Origin: Elmis aenea
Lineage: Eukaryota; Arthropoda; Insecta; Coleoptera; Elmidae
NCBI GenBank assembly: GCA_947652605.1
Contig: OX393577.1
Location: 49,451,494 to 49,515,493 of the forward strand
Length of the DNA stretch: 64,000 nt
Direction of reading: 5' to 3'
Shown here: positions 45,655-58,570 of the stretch, piece by piece
Position numbering within the stretch: position 1 is the first letter of the stretch
Layout of the letters: each line of letters opens with the position of its first letter
Notes under the pieces: model-generated
Database searches by the model: none
Told to the model about the DNA's origin: nothing
The model's input: the letters and a program-made list of their open reading frames with translations, nothing else
Program-made: the position numbers and the translations under genes

Positions 45655-46630
45655 CGGTATTCTGAAAATGCCTAGGCATTTTGTAGAATATTAGACTATT
45701 AGGCATAGTGTATAGCGAATTTTGTACATTGCCTAGGAATTTTACATAATGCCTCATAATGACTCTTTCAGCATTATATAAAATGCTTACTGTACACTTC
45801 TATTTATTAAATCTGAGATAAAAAAAAGCGCACACAAACACTGCACACAAATGAACGCGTCAGGAATCCATTAAAATGAAAAAGCTTTAACCAACCTTTA
45901 ACCTGACCCTCATTCACTTGGTCAGTAATAAAAGGTCAGGTTAAAAGTTGTTCAAAGCTTTATTTTAATGTATTGCAATAAATAAAGTATACCTACTCAT
46001 AAAAGTATTATTATTATTATTACTTTTATTTGTACCCAACTACATTCAAAGTTTAATAAAATGTCTAGGTATTTATTTCATTGAAAAATAGGAAGATTTA
46101 GCCCATCGTGCCTTACAGAAAATTGTATCGTTGCTATGTTACAGCCCCATGAAGAGGAGATGAAAAATTGTTTTTTTATTGATAAATCAAGAACGCTTTG
46201 ACCTACAACATTTATATTTGGCACGTATTCTACAATAGGCAAGCGTATTCTTATGCATAAGTTTGGGTAAAATCCCGCGTTACAATCGATAATAGCAGAG
46301 ATATAAGCTGCTGTATTTTGTTTGTCGATCGTAATTTCAATTTTTTATTGTAACAGTCGGATAGGTAGGTCTAAAATGTACATTTTTAGTAACTTAAAGT
46401 TTTTTGATAGGAACCATCGTTTTGGAGAAAAACTGCATATTATTAAAATATAACTCTAAGATTTATTGAAAATATTTACCATAATCACTTTCTCTACAAA
46501 TAAAATAAATAGAGATTATGCTATATCGTTCACAATTACCTTGTATAAGATGATTATTATTCTATACTTTGCCCAATTCTACTCGGCATTACACAGAATG
46601 CCTAGGCATTCTGTAGGTGTAGTATAATAA
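45655..46630. mobile_element. Inverted-repeat element with TGCCTAGGCA palindromes
   Basis: AAAATGCCTAGGCATTTT (45665-45682) and ACAGAATGCCTAGGCATTCTGT (46593-46614) are perfect palindromes at the two sides. The sequences inside them are related in inverted order (TTTTGTAGAAT...GGCATAGTGTATAG at left; TTCTGTGTAAT...GGGCAAAGTATAG inverted from the right). This supports one element of about 1 kb with terminal repeats near 60 bp. The interior has no coding sequence. Family unknown. Confidence 0.5.
45868..45972. repeat. 105-bp hairpin repeat
   Basis: AAAGCTTT and TTTAACCTGACC at the left face GGTCAGGTTAAA and AAAGCTTT at the right, giving arms near 40 bp with an unpaired centre of about 25 bp. 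It sits inside the TGCCTAGGCA element, probably as a nested MITE. Confidence 0.65.
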
Positions 46631-47984
46631 TACAATTTGCCGCTAACATATAGTATATTAAAATAAATTTTCACGAAGGTTTTTTTCAATTGCACCATTA
46701 ATGTGTTGTATACAAAATAGTGCCATCTTTGGTCCGTATAAGGACTTAAGAACATATTTTAATTAGCGACGTATGAACGTAATTTTACATCATAAGTCGA
46801 ATGCAGCTCTTAAATTTCTTTATTTGGCACTCGAATGGTTAAAAATGAATTGGACACGATCAATAGGATTTTGAAACGCTGGTGGCCCCGGCAAAGGATT
46901 GTACCTTCCAATTATAAATCATAAAAGTAATATATCGATAAAGATCTTATGCTAATCAATTTTACAATGTAGATATTAATTACTTTTTACAAGTTAATTA
47001 GTACGTAACAGTGTCTGGGTATAATTTACCTTTGACAGTAATGAATAAGATAAAACTAGAAGGACCTTGAGTATTTTGAAGATCACAAAGCAGCCTTTAC
47101 ATAAATTACGTACGCATTTAATTACTACTTAATATATAAAAAAACGTCATAATTGACCGAAATATCTTAATAAAAATGTAGCGCGGGTAGCTTGACATTA
47201 ATTTGTTCCACAGCTTGTAAAAAATTACTTAATCACGTAAAAACAAAGCGGTGAAACCAGAAACAAATTAACTTTGATCCAATTTTAATATAGGGTTACA
47301 ATCGCCACCTGTTATACAAACAACTCTTAAGCCAATGTTCCGTAAAAAGAGCTACAAGAACGAAACTGGATTGAACCTTTCGCCGGGTAGCCGGTCCTTC
47401 GAACCTGATGCAAATTTTATTCTAAACAAAGAACTTAGTTTTAATAGTCTGACAAGTTTTAAATAGATGTTGGACCCTAGCGGTATGCGTAGGTATGAGA
47501 AGAATCTCGTTGACTAGATGGCCTAGGATATACAGAATTAACAGCGAAATATTGCTTACGTCATGTCGTACACTTTATTAATAGCGCGTCTTAATTTCAA
47601 TTAATAAACACTTTATAACTTCCATAACAGAACGACTACTTATAAAACCAAACACGAGGACCGATCTGTTACCAAATATAGAATATTAGCTTCGGGTGCA
47701 AATAAAAAACGAAATATTTAATTTGACATCTAAATACTATTAAAACTGGTTAAAAATAAATATTAATACGTCAAAAGTGATGAATGTTTTCTTGTTCTGC
47801 ATTTAATTTATGTACCTACGATTAAATGGAAAAATATTTTCTAGGTAAAAAATGCGTTTACGCTTAAAAAATGTTCAATTAATTACTTCTTCCACTAGAA
47901 ACCCGTTATGGCACGGTTTTAAAGTTAATGAAGATACTCAAAAATTTGTTTTCTTGTAAGGATGGTTTCTTAATGCCTAAAAAA
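46631..47984. other. AT-rich DNA, nothing recognised
   Basis: No feature that I can support. Confidence 0.5.
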
Positions 47985-48353
47985 CAGCGGTTCTCAACCG
48001 GTGGTATAATTTTGAAAGTAGCAGGTCGTACGCGAAATATAATGTATTTGATTGGTTATGCTAGATTGCTCATTCAATTCAATTATATTTGTATATGATA
48101 GTGGTGCTAAACATTTTCGAGTATTTCTTTCAATGCTACGCGGTAACAGGGGAGTAGAGTGACGTCGCTTGGCCCGGGATAAAAGTTTAGATACATGTTT
48201 CAGCACCATTCTTCAACGGGTAATAAGCGCGTAAAAAAATAAATTCTGGGATGATGTTCGGGCCCCTGTGAATCCTTGGCCTGGAGAATTTTATCCCATC
48301 ATCACCTTCCTCTCGTGGGCCTTGCGCGGTAATTAAAAGGTTGAGAACCGCTG
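47985..48353. mobile_element. hAT MITE (CAGCGGTTCTCAACC)
   Basis: The ends CAGCGGTTCTCAACC and its exact inverse GGTTGAGAACCGCTG are a perfect 15-bp pair. The flanking octamers do not match. A 71-codon minus-strand open frame inside (47994-48209) may be a scrap of the parent transposase, but I cannot align it. It adjoins the 3' end of Penelope-like copy 2. Confidence 0.8.
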
Positions 48354-48476
48354 TATGTAAAGGTATTTATTCTTGAAGTTGGTTTCTCCTGTTTTTGATT
48401 ATAGGTTAAATAAACGAAAAAGTTTCTGGTTTTTAAACAGGTTTATTACGTTGCAATTTTTAAAAAGATCCTACAT

Positions 48477-48509
48477 GTTTCGCAGATGTAATTTTATCTG
48501 CATCCTCAG
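48477..48509 (-). ncRNA. Hammerhead-like hairpin in PLE copy 2
   Basis: The minus strand reads CTGAGGA, a U, then a 6-bp stem GCAGAT / ATCTGC, then GAAAC. The core is identical to copy 1, but the stem bases differ on both sides in a compensating way. GTAGGATC follows in both copies. Stems I and III are not evident. Confidence 0.5.
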
Positions 48510-49230
48510 GGCTAAAATTAATTTTTTTGTTATTTTTTCAAGTTTTTTCTTTACATATTTTGTTTATAAAAATTTATCACCTAGTTTATTAAAATTAGTA
48601 TTAATAGTACTTACATATTTCTAAAATTGTTGAAAATTGTTGAAATATTGTTGAAAAATGTTGAATAAGTTAAAATACCATGTTGAAATTGTGAAAAATG
48701 AAATATCAGTTGATTTTTTTAAAAACGTTGAGAAGTAAACTTGAAATTATTCTTATATTGTATTACGAAGATTAGCTTAGGTATTCTTAATTTTAAAACA
48801 TATTAAAAATTGTTCTTAACTAAATTTTGGACGATACTTTTTAACAAAACACAAAATGACGGCACAAACACGTTAAAATGTACTGTTAAATGAATGGATC
48901 TACGTTATTATGAAACCGGTTTGTAAGTTAATTTTTGATAAAACCAAATTGCTTGTTCGATAAGTTATTGTTTTCACTATAAAATAAAGATGTCACTACT
49001 TAAAAATAACAAAGCTTAGGCAAATCCTTAAAACTAAACTAGTCTAAAAAGCTACATTTCACGTACTATACATTATAATGAAAAAAACTTACTAATTAAC
49101 AATTTTGGTTACACAATTTTAACAATTATATATATAAGCACTACAAAAATATTCCTATAACTTATCATATAATTACTGAAACAACGGTTTTTTTTTAATA
49201 GACAACATATAAAAGTTTTATTTATTAATA

Positions 49231-49870
49231 TTATTGAAACATTAAAGACTTCTGATTACATTTATTTAATAGCAATTTGTAAGTTTTTTGAAATATATTG
49301 TCAATGTCCGACCTATCATTACATGCATTTTTATTGACATTTATGAATATACTTTCGGCAATTAGACGTTTAAATTGATTTTTTTCATGATACATAATTT
49401 TAATGTTTTCAAAATTAAATTCATGTTTAGTTTCTAGAACATGCTCTGTTAAACTGGTGGTGCATTGAATAATATTTGTATTTTTGGACTTTAAATTTTC
49501 ATTTAGTTTTTTTAAATCACTTTTATGACCATACATTCTGTTTCTTAAATTTTGTGAAGTTTGTCCTATGTATACCTATAGTATTACAACTTTTGCATGG
49601 ACAAAGGTAAATTAAGTTATTTTTAAGTTGTTTAGGTATGGGATCTTTTAGTTTGGTGTATATATCTCTTAAAGTAAAATAATTTTTGAAAACTAGTTTT
49701 ATGTTATATTGTTTAAACAGTATTGCTAACTTTTCTGATAAATTATGAATATAGGGAATTTTATAGAATTTAGTTAAATCTTGTGAATTGTTTTCAGGTG
49801 TTTGAGTATTTTTTTTGGTTTGGTTATGAAAAAGGTATTTATTCTGTAAGAAGCAGTCTAATACCAAACT
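49231..49870 (-). pseudogene. PLE GIY-YIG endonuclease, frameshifted
   Basis: Two frames cover the C-terminal half of the PLE protein. The first (49523-49867) holds the linker (KIPYIHNLSEKLAILF, RDIYTKLKDPIP) and the start of the nuclease with its cysteine cluster (NLIYLCPCKSCN). A two-base length change near 49575 breaks the YIGQT motif out of frame. The second frame (49231-49536) resumes at RMYGHKSD and runs through LTEHVLETKHEFNF and RLIAESIFINVNKNACNDRS to a stop. The last 30 residues nearly match copy 1. Confidence 0.85.
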
Positions 49871-51416
49871 TATAAATTCGTATTTAAAACGCAGACATCA
49901 ATTCATTATTAAAAACTGGTAATATTTTAAAACTTATCTTCTACGAATATCTCTTAATGGATAATTGACAACTATATCTATATGATTGAATTAGAGGAAG
50001 TGAATATTAATTATTAATTTTAACCAAGATAATTATTAAAAGCTACACAAAAAACTGAAGCAGTCGTTAAAGTTTCACCTGCTTAATTACGTTTTTACAC
50101 ATTTTTTTAAAACTACGTTCAAGCCTACATCGTATTGCAAAACAAAGAGTGTGAAAATTACTATACAGTTGGTTTACGAATGTTTCCGTTTCATGGCTTG
50201 ACACTTGTTTATTAGTGTTGAAAGTTGATGAATATTAAACAATTTTGAGCAGAGATCGTGGGTTAGATAGCTTTTTGCAACGTATTTCTGAAGAGAAAAG
50301 TTATTCTGTAATGAAGTGGCTCTAATTGTTTTTTAAGTGTTAAAACAATTTTCAGTGTTAGTTGGGAGCTTGTTCGGCTTGTTGCATTTTTTTTTTGTAA
50401 AATTGTGCATACGCACGATAAGTTTTGCACACTCAATACTTTAAAACTGCAAAACCTGCAGACCATTGCAAATTATGAAGTAATCATCAAACGCTTCAAA
50501 TTGTATTTTAAATACAAGTTAATAAACTGCTGAATAAAACATAGTCCAATTAGTTATACATCAAACGTTTACCATAATTAATTTTTCTCATTTCTTTCCA
50601 CTAAAGCTACTAGTTTTAAACAAGTGTTAATATCGAAACGACCCGAGGCGAATTCTTTTCTTTCACAAAATTACTTATTTAACCTGCGATACGGGCTGAA
50701 TAAAACACTTGTTTAACATAATATTAAAAAACAACTCACGAAATCTCATCTCAGCCCATCAAAACAAGCCGAAAGGCGTCATCAAGCAAGCATTGCTATG
50801 ACCAAAACGAGCAGAGCAAGTGCAATGAAGTATGAGAAAACAAAATTGCCGCAATTATGGGTTTCGGGATCGTGGTCGAAGACCGCCCATGTAACCACAG
50901 GTTTGGAGAACCCACAAGCCGTGCTCATTCGTTCTTCATATCTCAATTATATTATAGATGACTTGATTAGATTCAACTCATTCGTATACCATCGGTTTTT
51001 ATGCCAAAGTAATATAGTGGTAAAGCCTTAGCAGCTCAAATTGTAATACATCAGTTGATTGGTTGCGATTGCGTTCAAAATTAACCAGGATTTTTTCGAT
51101 GCTTAACTGAAATTATGGACTGACAAGGTAAACGAAAAAAACTGCCAACATTTTCAGTAATTTTTACAGTGATGCGAACGTTATTTTTACCACAAAATAA
51201 CGGCTACTGTCATCAGTCATTTCCGTCATTTTTAGTAGACGGTGTTTGCGTTGATTGTATAAAATCAGTATTGCTAAAAATTAGACTCATACCAACTTGG
51301 TAGATAACGACCTCGAAAAGCGTAATGTACAGTGATTTACTTGTGTTTTTCTTGGAACGCGAAAGGCCGTGTGATTATTCTAAAATGAGAGCATATATCT
51401 GTTGGTTTTTACATTA
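49871..51416. other. AT-rich DNA, one GC-richer patch
   Basis: The patch at 50740-50960 is less AT-rich and has a 77-codon open frame (50798-51031) that I do not recognise. No splice sites support it. Nothing else seen. Confidence 0.4.
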
Positions 51417-51757
51417 TATTAGTTCCAGCAGACAGTCTTGTACTAATTCATGAATTAATACATGAACTGGTTTATGCACATGGGTCAACTACGGACTAAT
51501 AAATTTATTAATCCAACTTAGTCGGTGCCGTTAGCTGTGAACAGCGCATGCGTGTAAAAATCCAGCGCTAGTTCTTGCCTTCGTTCATGTACCGCTTTAA
51601 CCGTCCACAAATTAGTTCATAAATTGATCCGATAACTGATGGAACAGCCGAGTAGGCGTCCAAAGAACTATCAAGAGACTGCGCTGGAACGCGATATTAA
51701 TACTGCGCAGAATCCCGATAGTTCATCGGATCGGACAGAGCCTTGCTAGAACAAACC
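51417..51757. mobile_element. Palindromic MITE related to the one at 14774
   Basis: From the right end this reads GGTTTGTTCTAGCAAGGCTC, then GATCCGATGAAC and TGCGCAGTATTAATAT, closely following the 161-bp MITE at 14774-14934. The left end (TTAGTTCCAGCAGAC) is more diverged. CCAGCGC..TAGTTCTT pairs with AAGAACTA..GCGCTGG in the middle. At 341 bp it is about twice as long as the other copy. Confidence 0.6.
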
Positions 51758-54700
51758 AATTATTTGTTTTAAATTGAATCCAATAAATAGCTTTCATAAA
51801 TATGAATTCAATTTAGTGCCTTTTTTTATAACTTAATGCACTATTGTTCGATTTATTTCTTTGACATTAAATCGGATAGCTCTAATATTATTTGGTTTTT
51901 GCTAGCGTAAACTTTTCCCTACAAAACAACCTCATAGAAGAATTCTGAAACAATCAAATCGAGCGTACGAGGAGGCCATTAAAATTGGTGACATGAATTT
52001 TCTTGAATACCGTAAGCAATTAAAAAAAAATAAATGCGCAAAACGAAACGGGGTAAGATTTGCGTCACCCTCTGTATGTACTGAAAAAATACTTTAAAAA
52101 TTAATTTCCCTTTTGCCAATAAAATTGTTTTAAAATTGCTCTGCTGTACCACGCGTCTACAAGCCGAAATAATGAGGAAAATTGTCGTACATCCAAACAA
52201 GATTGTGTCGCATATACGTCAAATCAAAGTTGTCGTTTGTTCCCATCATTTTGGACGAATGACATCAATTATCGTGGCTTGTTTTCGTTACTTTTAATGT
52301 TATTTGGCTGCATACGTACAAAAAACAGCGTCGGTAGAACAAACATTTAATTATAAACCAACCAATGGCTGACGATTCTCATTCTGCGAATCTATTAAAA
52401 GTCGATAACCCTAGGTTATCTGTATTTTATTACTTTTTTCACGTTACTGTTTGTCTTATCAAGTTGTCAGTGTGAAATATGTTTGCATTATGGTATTATA
52501 ACCACGGGTTACAAAAACTTATTTGTTCCGTAATTGTTCACAAGAAAGCATTTTGCTATTTTATGTAAACGAGAACATTTTTCACATCCGCTGATATTTT
52601 CACACAAATAAGTCTGAAGAGATTCCTTGTTAATTGTTAACTTTGGCACGCATTTAATTATCAAAAGGATGACTATCATACATCTACAAGAGTTTTGGAG
52701 TGTTCAACTTTGTTATCTATTCCTAGTTGACTTAGTTTGTCTTAATTTAACTCACTAAGTATAATTAAAAGACAAGTTACCTGACGTCATGAATGTTTTT
52801 TAAATTTAAAACAAATGATGCAAGTTATTATAAAACACAGTTTGCAGTATTGCATTCGGAAGATCAAGATACTGTCAAATTTTGTTAATTCAACTGTGAC
52901 ACTGAAAATCTTAAAACCCGGTTTTATAAAGCTCTTTACCTTGCATGTTAAAGTTAACAGAGGTGGTAGTATTGAATTGAAACAAAGTTAAATACGTTGT
53001 GTTGTCACACTGTGTACATAAATAGGAACATTTTGATTAATTATTGCCCTAATAAAAATCATATCATTTTTAATACGTATGCAAAAATCAAAAAGTTTAG
53101 GGTCAATACACTTATGGGAAATTTTTAGTACCTGATTGTAGAACGTGTCTGGTGTCAACTGTATATTGCTTTCAACCTTATTGGGAAATACAACTATCAT
53201 AGCCTACTATGTATGATATGTAACGATATGCGGAAGGTCAGTGTACAAGATGAATTAACGTTATTGCATAGAATATCGTGAAAGTTAACAACTCCTATGT
53301 GTATTTTGCTAGACCATTCAACACTTTTATAATTAAATACGTTAATTGGTTAATAATTTAGTGTTAATTGCCAAATCCGTACAGCCTGCGGCCATTAATG
53401 AATATGCTACGTTAGCAAACTGCGGGTAACATTTTTATGATGTATAAATTAAAATATAATCGCTTTTACATTTTTTGCGTTTCTCATATACCTATTAAAC
53501 AAACAACTGCTATTTCGTGATAAAATTAAACATATTGTAAGTATTTTATAACACGGATATGTAAACAAGATACAATAAAAGAAGTCATCGTAAATTGTGA
53601 ACAACTTACTAGTGTAAGCAAATTTATATGAAGTTAACGACACATTTACAAGTGGGCGCCACTTGATTACCAAGATTTGAACCAGGAATGCTCACCGTGG
53701 GGCTCATTTAATATTAATATGATCACAATACACGCTTAATTTTTATTTTATGCAGTATTATCGTAAACAAAACAATTTAATGCTGTCATTGACTCGACTT
53801 CTATGGATTGAGTTTTCTGTCGCAATTATTATAAAGTTAATCTTCTCAAGCAACTAGTAGTAACTTATATAAATTAACAAAAAATACAGTTGTTTAGTTT
53901 GCGGAACTGCCATTAGTTAATTTTTTCCTAAGGTGAAGAAGGAAGGTATCAAATAAACAGCGGTTTGTTTAAAATTTATCGTAGTGTGCTTGGCTGTCCA
54001 ACATAAATCACATACGTATGTGTGTTTCACGTTGAGCACGTATTACGAATTTAAGTTAAATTGGCACGTAAAAAATTTATTACACAAAGATTATAGTTGT
54101 ACATTTACTGAACTACGGCCCCATCGGTGTTACAGTTGAAACGGATCGTTACAATAATTTTCGTGGCCTACCTTCATCTTACCTAGCAAAAACAACACAC
54201 TGTTAAGATCAATAACCTTTATATAACTTTATCAACGACATTGTTCGGCAATATTAATGTATCCTTTTGTCGTTTTCATATTTCATGTTATTACATCGTT
54301 TGCTAGAACCGTACTTTATGGTCTCGTAATTATTAAACATAACTTAATCACGACTGTTTTACCATGAACATGATTACCTCTTGGATGCTTAATTGTTTTT
54401 GCTACGAGTTCTTGGATCATGTAAGTAATAGAGGCAAGAAGACTTGAAACTGATCTTGTTTATAGAAATACGTTCACCTTTTTCATATTCCATGACTAAT
54501 TTACCACCGAGTTCAACTGTTCATCCTAAGCCACCTGCTTGTTTTAATCATGTTTTATGTTATAAATCATCTGTTGAGTGACGGATTTTGATTATATATT
54601 AGGTGTTGTTACCAGCACAACGTTCTTTTGATTTTTGATTTTGGTAATCAACTTTAATTACCTTAATTAGATTTTTATAGCGCTTTTTTGTGCTTTAACT

Positions 54701-56099
54701 TCTTTTTTAATTAAAGTAAATTTCAGAATATGTTTACTGTTGTAAGATGTTTTTTTTTGTTTTGCAAATAAACCTTTGGATGTTTACGTGTCCCAAAGAA
54801 GTTATTATTAAGGTATGTAATCCAAGAGTAAGAGATCACAAAATGTTTAAAAAAATATGTATAACTTTCATTTCATAAAAAAAACGCCTCCACTGTATTC
54901 TCTCAAAACAATTCTTTTTAAGCTGTACTGATGCCGAACAACACGAGGTGTGGTTATTTATCGTTTGGCGTTTCCAAATAAAGCAATAAACTTGGTTATT
55001 AGTAGAGTTTCCACAGTAACACATCAAAGTATCTATCGATAATTGATTTAGTGTTGCTTTTTACGAATTTACAGACAAACCGACGAAGTGAGACGATCAA
55101 CCAATTTAAAAGTGGGCACCAATAAAACTGATACTGACTTTATTAAACTGCTTTGTCATTAATTGCCAAAGCGTAACAACAAATTGTTTGTAACCGTTCG
55201 ACCGTTTCGGAATCCAATCGTGAATTTCTTGAAAACCGAGTTAGTAATTTGTGTTAAAAACACTGAGATTCTCTTAATACTAAAGGAGAGGATGTACAAT
55301 TGTACACTTTAGAAAGTCTGTTTACTTTTTAACGCCCTTTGGCTGGATATAATTTGATTTTCTTAATTACACTGATTGTGCAGTAATAAAAACAAAGGTT
55401 TTTGTTGACCTGAAATTTACGACCTTTTGGTATAAGCATGGCTAGTTTATGCAATGCTTCATGCAAACAAAGCACCAAGAAGTTTCAAATTGGTTTAAAT
55501 CTTTGACAGCAAGCATCTTTTAATTATTTTGTCTGTATTTAATTCCTACGAGTTAGAGAAATACATAGAGAACAGCAGTAATCATTTCAGTGAAAAGTAT
55601 TTTTTCTTGAGTATAATTAACAAATTCCCAAGTAAGGTAATGTAAATACGATCCGAAATATGGTTTTGTTGTTGAGCAAATCTACAAAATCAGGTATTTA
55701 GAGATCATCGATCAGATTGATACAATTTAATATTCCAGAAGCTTTTAATTCTTAAAATGAGAAGCATAAGAAGGCAAGAGAGTCAATTTACCAATGAATT
55801 TCTTTGAGTGTCTATATACAATATTTAATTTCATGGTATTCGGTTGCATAAAATAAGTTTGTGTGATTCTAAAGTATTTCAAAGAGTATTGTGAAGATAA
55901 GGAAGCAATTATTTAGGTGAATACGAAAGTTTGTATAAACCATGAAAGTTTAACATCAACATAAACTTAAAGTGAACAGGTACTGGTATGACTGTGCTGT
56001 TTAAAACTGATTGCATAAAAACGTTCGATTATTACTGGATACAGCTCAAAATATGTTTGTTTTATATGAAATATGAATAATAAAAGGGGAAGAATTCAG
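51758..56099. other. AT-rich DNA, nothing recognised
   Basis: 4.3 kb without repeat ends, arrays, recognisable protein pieces or GC-rich exon-like blocks. Short open frames near 51979, 52988, 53449 and 54836 are all minus-strand and unremarkable. Confidence 0.5.
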
Positions 56100-58300
56100 T
56101 ACAAACTTCCGTCAATGAATCTAATACCCTAATGCAGGCAGCGATGTCGTGCCAGTTCCTGTGTCCTTAACAAGAACCTACGTGAAGCACGTATCAAGTA
56201 GGCAGCGCAATACCTCATTGTCATGGCAGTCCATGATCAGGAAACAAACGATTACACGATAGGAATAAGATAGCAGTGATAAGATTTTCTATCGCTAGTG
56301 TTGCTACATTGTAAGTTTCGTTCATGTCAAAATCGCAATGAATCAATTTCGTGTCGCAATTAAAATTCTGTAGCAGAAGAACCCTCTGTTTTGGAAACTG
56401 ATACGAGTTTAAATGGCGTTCATGAGTTATGTTAGGTTAGTTCGGGTGTGTAAAAATTCCACGAATAGTAGTATCAAAATAATTCATGATTATTTTTGTT
56501 CAAAGAGAAATCAAAATTTGTTTGGACTTCAAAAACATTTTAACGTTTATTTTAAGAGGAAACCCCTAAAAAGCTTATATTTTTGTAAACCGTGGAAAAT
56601 TCTTTATCGAATGACGTTCAAATGTTTTTTCTACGATGAAATATGTCAGACTGGCGATAGTCAACTTTTTTTTGTATACTTTTTTTTGTATACTTTTTTT
56701 TAATGATTCTGATAGAGAATCCGATAGTGCATTAAAAAATAAGCATACATAGGAACATTTTTGAGAAAAATTAGTTTAAAAGTTATTTATTATTTTTCAC
56801 AAAATCGTTGTATTTGATAAACAAAACACGATCGCTGTAGTAATTGACAGTTTATTACTTGTCTAATTGTGTTTTATTATTTTTCGACGAAGACTCATTA
56901 TTTGGTGTGATGTTTTTCAAAAGGAAGCATCTATCTCTGCAAGTGTGAAGCTATTTCTTTTGAAGTTGTTACGTGTGAGTCACAAATTTTCCCCTGAATT
57001 AATTTTCTTGGAATTATTTGAGTATTAGGCTACATCCTATGCATTAAAATATCGAATGGATTTTATAGCTTAATAATAATCCAGAAATCCAAACCAAATA
57101 CTGAAAGTTTTAGCGATTATTGCAAGGCGGACCTTCGTCGAAAGAAATAATAACGTCTTATTATAAAGATTTCTTCATTACTGCGGTCATCTTTGCGCTT
57201 TAGCCAACAGCTAATTCTACATCACGATCTTCTACACGGGATAGTAAAATTTCAATTTTTTCCCGTCGTTTCGGAGCGAATATAAAATGTATCGATCTTA
57301 ATTGATAGCATTAATTTTATAACATCCTGCCCATAACAAAACCACAAATTATTAGAACCTATCACGCAAGTGGTACGGTATATTAGTCATAATAATCATT
57401 TATCGAACTGGTTCGATTATTGCTCTCCATAACTTGTTTTAACTGCTCACGGTTGTCGGCGATATGCATCTCTTAGCTGAGTTAAGATCCGATGAGCAGA
57501 TATATAATGAGTGTTTTGATTCAATGCTGTATTCATCTCGGAGATACGCTCATAGAAATAAACGACTAAATGTCTCAATTGCTATACAGAGAGCGGCCTC
57601 TGTTCTTGATGCTGTTGTAGATACAAGAAAGTGTAATGTTTCTTTATTGTTTATTCAAATGCGGAAATTAAAATCGTTGTAAATGACTTTATTCCTTTAA
57701 GACGCTAACAGTGTTCTTGATTGAAGATAAAGAAACGGTTGTAGAACAGGGGATTGTTTGAAGAATTAATGAATCCACTTATTTAACATGTTATTAAAAA
57801 AATTTGTTGGTTTACATTACTAAAATAGTGTTTTTTTCAGGAACCTATGTTTAGTTACAACGAAGTAAATCTTTTCTGAGATGTGGAATTCTTTTGGTGT
57901 AAGAGATGCGTGTATTGAAAATCCAACATGAACTCAAATTTTGATGAAATATTTTTTAGTGTTCTTATGGTAACTTAGTACTTATATGACTTCAGCAAAA
58001 TCCATTAAAAGCTTGAAAAACAAAGAACTTGCTATTGGTAAGGATCGAGTAGGCTTGATGAAACAACGCCATTGTCAACGGTTTTCATTGTTTTGTTAAC
58101 GCGTGGTATAATACATTAAAAATAAATAATTAAAAAATGTCTAATTTTTCTCGATCCGCCTTTGAACTGCATGCCACAATGCTTCGTCACTTCTCTTTCT
58201 TATCAGAATTACCGAGCGTGAAGTTATAATTATCTGTTCATTAAAGTAATTGATTTAATAAAGCGAATGCATACATAAATAATGAAATACACCCTCAAGT
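56100..58300. other. AT-rich DNA, weak open frames only
   Basis: A less AT-rich patch at 56130-56300, a short duplication of TTTTTTTGTATACT at 56668-56700 and a 72-codon open frame (57464-57682) that I cannot identify. No splice or repeat support. Confidence 0.4.
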
Positions 58301-58440
58301 GTGCGCACATTCAACAGCGGCAATGTCGCCGATGAAATTATCTTTTCAATTTTGTTTGCGTACCGAGCTACATTGAATAAGCGTACAGCGCAGACGATAT
58401 TAGTTCGCAGAATATTAAAACTGGTTATAAGAGTTAATAA
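58301..58440 (+). pseudogene. Possible LTR-retrotransposon integrase scrap
   Basis: The start of an 89-codon open frame reads DEIIFSILFAYRATLNKRTA followed by QTILVRRILKLVI. It resembles the end of the integrase core of Gypsy-like elements (VLFAYRATPxxxTGQTPxxLxxGRxLK). The match is short and the rest of the frame does not follow. Treat as a weak call; chance is possible. Confidence 0.25.
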
Positions 58441-58570
58441 TATCGAGCAAATAGCAGAACGAACAAAAAGTCCTTTACAAAGCAGTTGCTATCTCAATTT
58501 TTCATTACCATTCAACTTGCAGTATCATGTTACACTTCTATATACAAGTTGTAATCGATGTAAGCAATAA

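Larger units (their letters stand above)
48400..49870 (-). mobile_element. Penelope-like retroelement, 5'-truncated (copy 2)
   Basis: Same family and strand as copy 1. Only the linker and GIY-YIG nuclease remain (49231-49870), followed by an 800-bp 3' region with its own hammerhead-like hairpin (48477-48509). The 3' limit is estimated. The truncation point lies 3' to the RT domain, so this copy is shorter than copy 1. Confidence 0.8.
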
